The notes beneath the pieces were generated by a model. That model ran no database searches and had not been told where the DNA came from. It worked only from the letters and a program-made list of their open reading frames with translations. Of a stretch of 9,415 nucleotides of DNA, positions 7,369 to 9,415 are shown one piece after another. The DNA comes from Bdellovibrionales bacterium (GTDB lineage: Bacteria; Bdellovibrionota; Bdellovibrionia; Bdellovibrionales; UBA1609): contig JAGRAK010000055.1 in the NCBI GenBank assembly GCA_020434645.1, positions 1-9,415 of the forward strand, in the 5' to 3' direction. Position 1 is the stretch's first letter, and the number at the start of each line of letters is the position of its first letter. Position numbers and translations under genes: made by a program.

Positions 7369-8100
7369 TTACCCGCGATTATAGGCTATTGTCATGAGGT
7401 TCTGAACCTTACGCTGCAACTCTTGCCTATCCTCTAAAGTCAGGCCCTTTGTCGAGACAGGTGGCAGCACTTGCAAGATTATTTCATGCCGCCACTTATC
7501 TATACACGGTAGCCATTTACCTTTCGGCAAACACTCAAATGCCCCTCGAATCACAACGGGCACAATCGGAAATTGCCCGGTAATTGCAAAAATAAAAGGC
7601 CCAGCTTTAAATCGCTCACCAACACCTGCTACCGACTGTCTTGTGCCCTCAGCTGCAAGAGCAAAACATTCTCCCTTTAATACACGTGCAACAGAATTTT
7701 TATAGAGATCTAGAACCTGCCCTCTTCTTGTACGGTAAATTTCAAGGCCACCGGAGGCACGCATACCCTGACCAAAAATAGGCACACGAAAGAGTTCAGC
7801 CTTCGCGCCAAAGCGAACATGCCCGGGTATGGCTTGATGCACGGCCGTGATATCAAACCCACTGGTGTGATTAAATAAATAAATGCAACCGCCTTCGGGC
7901 AAATTCTCTTTACCCCTCAATTTAACATGTATATTGACCAAAAAATTAAGCGCACAAGCCCACAGGTGAATGATTTGACTGACATAGTTTTGGCTTTTAA
8001 ATACGCCACCAGCAATGATAACAAGTGTAGCCGAAAAAGCTGTCACGAATATATGAGCGGGCAATGCAAATAGCGCCCGAATGTAACAAATCAGTTTCAA
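7369..8100 (-). CDS. plsC: 1-acyl-sn-glycerol-3-phosphate acyltransferase (PlsC family)
   Basis: This 243-aa inner-membrane enzyme likely transfers an acyl chain to lysophosphatidic acid in phospholipid synthesis. A hydrophobic N-terminal segment (about 8-34) anchors it. The four acyltransferase motifs are in order: NHTSGFD (77-83; catalytic His78 and Asp83), GGLEIYRTRR (117-126), AEGTR (150-154, with Ala in place of the usual Pro before Glu) and VPVVIRGA (180-187). The reading frame opens with TTG at 8100-8098, immediately after the TAA of the upstream gene and in the same frame. A GGAG Shine-Dalgarno (8107-8110) 6 nt upstream supports this start, and no ATG is nearby. True PlsC cannot be told from related lyso-lipid or ornithine-lipid acyltransferases by motifs alone. 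Confidence 0.88.
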   Translation of the reverse strand: MKLICYIRALFALPAHIFVTAFSATLVIIAGGVFKSQNYVSQIIHLWACALNFLVNIHVKLRGKENLPEGGCIYLFNHTSGFDITAVHQAIPGHVRFGAKAELFRVPIFGQGMRASGGLEIYRTRRGQVLDLYKNSVARVLKGECFALAAEGTRQSVAGVGERFKAGPFIFAITGQFPIVPVVIRGAFECLPKGKWLPCIDKWRHEIILQVLPPVSTKGLTLEDRQELQRKVQNLMTIAYNRG

Positions 8101-9192
8101 TTAAAGCTCCGTTTTACCCATCACTCTAGCTCGCGCCTGACGAACTTGTCTCTCTTTATATTTCTCATGCGAGGCCATACCCGTCATATTTTTCAAATGC
8201 GTTTCATAATCCACAATCTGAACTTCGTAGGGATAAAAAAATGTCATCGTATGAGGCTTATCATTCATTGTGACATTGATTCGCACAAGACGTCTTGTTA
8301 TAAATTTAACAAATTTATATTCACTGCTCGAGAAAGTATTATTCTTCTTGAGAAAAACAGCACGCTCATTATGCTCGGACATCCGTTTATACAACAAGCG
8401 ATCAATCTCATCACTTGTGTACTCTTCATCTCGCGAAAGTGACTCCATGGTTTCAAAAAACAAATTGAGCGGGTAAAGTGTGTTATTGGACTGCTCGGCA
8501 ATATTATGCGGAAAGCTCACGATATTATTTTCTAAAAAATATTTGAGCACACGAAAGACATCAAAAAGGTGCTTGGTGACGATGCGAACGCCCACTTTGT
8601 CGAGCAGCCCAAAAACCACAAGCTCACTTTTTGCTAGCAGCTTTGTCACTGACGATGTCGTTGTTTTAAATGTCTTGGTCTCAAACTTTTTTAGCACAAT
8701 TGATTTCGGCCCGAGCGCTGGCCCCAGAGTGGTGCCGATAACGGGATCTTCATGAATATGACTGAGTATAGGTTTTAGTATTTGATCTTGAATATCACTT
8801 GAGTACTGAGCAAATAGATCATTTTCTAAATGCACAAAAGTATGCATCACTTTTAAAATCCCACAGGCCCACTTCTGTAAATCATTGCCACGAGTTGAGG
8901 CCATAATCAGCAAATTGGTGATGTCGCTGAGCTCATGAGGATCAGTTAATTTTGAGGGTATGGTTTCATTTTCAGAAAGCAACTCTTCTTGAATGTAAGT
9001 CACAGCTTTTCGATGGTACGACCACACCTTCTGCGCATCTTCTTCTTTATCAAGATCATATCCATAGGCAAATAAAAATCTTCGACCTTCTTCACGGCTC
9101 TGAACTGAGATATGAGGTATATCGAGGGCGGAGAGCCCACCGATCATAGATTCAATGGCATGGGCATCAAAATTTAACGGAGAAGAACTCAT
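8101..9192 (-). CDS. TIGR04552-like protein; possible RelA/SpoT-fold nucleotidyltransferase
   Basis: This 363-aa cytoplasmic protein has no signal peptide or membrane segment. The opening GGLSALDIP..SV.SREEG..FLFAYGYDLD and the WACGILKVMHTFVHLENDLFA helix (about 108-128) are what I recognise as the TIGR04552-type family, which has no assigned function. The C-terminal half resembles the RelA/SpoT synthetase domain: K176-x3-S180-x3-K184, then LLDKVGVRI with Asp198 and Arg203, Asp211-V-F 13 residues later, Tyr292 in EYKFVKF, then YEVQI with Glu323, and His332, Gly338, Ala340, His342, Tyr345-Lys-Glu at family spacing. An insertion of about 60 residues (roughly 225-285) separates the two catalytic strands. 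The equivalents of RelA/SpoT Arg (two before Lys176) and His (Lys296 here) are changed. The ATG has only a poor, too-close AGG. Family name and fold are from memory and eye alignment; activity is unknown. Confidence 0.75.
   Translation of the reverse strand: MSSSPLNFDAHAIESMIGGLSALDIPHISVQSREEGRRFLFAYGYDLDKEEDAQKVWSYHRKAVTYIQEELLSENETIPSKLTDPHELSDITNLLIMASTRGNDLQKWACGILKVMHTFVHLENDLFAQYSSDIQDQILKPILSHIHEDPVIGTTLGPALGPKSIVLKKFETKTFKTTTSSVTKLLAKSELVVFGLLDKVGVRIVTKHLFDVFRVLKYFLENNIVSFPHNIAEQSNNTLYPLNLFFETMESLSRDEEYTSDEIDRLLYKRMSEHNERAVFLKKNNTFSSSEYKFVKFITRRLVRINVTMNDKPHTMTFFYPYEVQIVDYETHLKNMTGMASHEKYKERQVRQARARVMGKTEL
8107..8110 (-). promoter_or_regulatory. RBS for the TTG start of plsC
   Basis: GGAG, read on the minus strand, lies 6 nt before the TTG codon at 8100. 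It sits inside the last codons of the upstream gene, which ends TAA directly against TTG. This site decides the start choice, because no ATG or GTG is available close by and the first hydrophobic segment begins only a few residues later. Confidence 0.65.
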
Positions 9193-9195
9193 GAC

Positions 9196-9209
9196 CTACG
9201 GTAACGTAG
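9196..9209 (-). promoter_or_regulatory. Hairpin overlapping the start region of the TIGR04552-like gene
   Basis: CTACG-TTAC-CGTAG on the minus strand is a perfect 5-bp inverted repeat with a 4-nt loop. Its 3' arm ends only 3 nt before the ATG at 9192 and contains part of the only Shine-Dalgarno-like AGG. If it folds in the mRNA it would occlude the ribosome-binding site; it could equally be a protein-binding site in DNA. The stem is short. Confidence 0.35.
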
Positions 9210-9256
9210 CTTCATGCGGTGATGCAAGAATTTGAACTTAACTTGTCGCCACAAAA

Positions 9257-9415
9257 TTACTGAAACAGAAACATTTGGGCAGCACCAATTTCGAATCGAC
9301 CCAGTGAGCCTTGAGCTCCGCCTGATTCAGAATTGTTTTGAAATGTCACCTGGCCAGACCAGATTCCATTTTGTACGCTGCCGCGAAATGTGATAGTGCC
9401 TATATTGTCTTGCGC
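9257..9415 (-). CDS. Unknown protein, C-terminal fragment (runs off window edge)
   Basis: An open frame enters from the right edge and ends at TAA (9259-9257), giving the last 52 residues of a protein. The composition looks genuine: alternating strand-like segments such as GTITFRGSV and GIWSGQVTFQN, a Gly/Ser/Asn-rich turn region, and an ending in QMFLFQ. The pattern suggests a secreted or cell-surface beta-rich protein, perhaps a lipoprotein, but no family is recognisable. It lies 64 bp upstream of the TIGR04552-like gene on the same strand, with no clear terminator between them, so it may belong to the same transcript. Confidence 0.6.
   Translation of the reverse strand, partial: AQDNIGTITFRGSVQNGIWSGQVTFQNNSESGGAQGSLGRFEIGAAQMFLFQ

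Noticed and set aside
8146..8755. Several short plus-strand frames and one 67-aa minus-strand frame within the TIGR04552-like gene
   Set aside because: They overlap conserved-looking coding sequence and have basic, low-complexity translations typical of shadow frames.
9241..9256. Hairpin TTGT-GGCG-ACAA after the partial right-edge gene as a terminator
   Set aside because: The stem is only 4 bp and is not followed by a T-tract.

Overview
This window looks like chromosomal DNA from a moderately low-GC (roughly 40-45% by eye) Gram-negative bacterium. The best guess is the Bdellovibrionota or a related deltaproteobacterial lineage. The reasons are a protein that I recognise as TIGR04552-like (a family I know mainly from deltaproteobacteria and Bdellovibrio-like bacteria), a fused adenosylcobalamin-dependent mutase, an outer-membrane barrel protein and several Sec-type signal peptides. 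There is no sign of phage, insertion sequence, CRISPR, tRNA or rRNA. The taxonomic call is an inference.

Layout. Positions 1-91 hold the 5' end of a minus-strand gene for a secreted protein, cut by the window edge. A 189-bp divergent intergenic region follows, then a plus-strand DUF1275/YoaK-type membrane protein (281-1030). From 9415 down to 1032 everything is on the minus strand. In order of transcription it holds: the C-terminus of an unknown protein (9415-9257, partial), a TIGR04552-like protein (9192-8101), a PlsC-type acyltransferase with a TTG start (8100-7369), an outer-membrane beta-barrel candidate (7359-6331), 3-hydroxybutyryl-CoA dehydrogenase (6286-5426), enoyl-CoA hydratase (5429-4650), fused isobutyryl-CoA mutase IcmF (4632-1354) and a small secreted protein (GTG start at 1340, ending at 1032). 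Gaps from 9192 onward are -4 to 44 nt, so this is probably one or two operons.

How the genes work together. The dehydrogenase, hydratase and IcmF form a short-chain acyl-CoA module. IcmF interconverts isobutyryl-CoA and butyryl-CoA. The crotonase and dehydrogenase interconvert crotonyl-CoA, 3-hydroxybutyryl-CoA and acetoacetyl-CoA. With an acyl-CoA dehydrogenase encoded elsewhere, this would link valine-derived isobutyryl-CoA to beta-oxidation, or work in reverse. The upstream half (TIGR04552-like protein, acyltransferase, barrel protein) is envelope/lipid-flavoured and may be a separate functional unit.

The most interesting observation is in the TIGR04552-like protein. Its C-terminal half can be lined up by eye with the (p)ppGpp synthetase domain of RelA/SpoT: a K-x3-S-x3-K motif, a D-x2-G-x-R strand, and an E-V-Q-I strand followed by a gap-free H/G/A/H/YKE signature. 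The equivalents of two important synthetase residues appear changed. It may be a divergent RelA/SpoT-fold nucleotidyltransferase of unknown activity, and its reading frame abuts the acyltransferase in the same frame with only the UAA stop between them.
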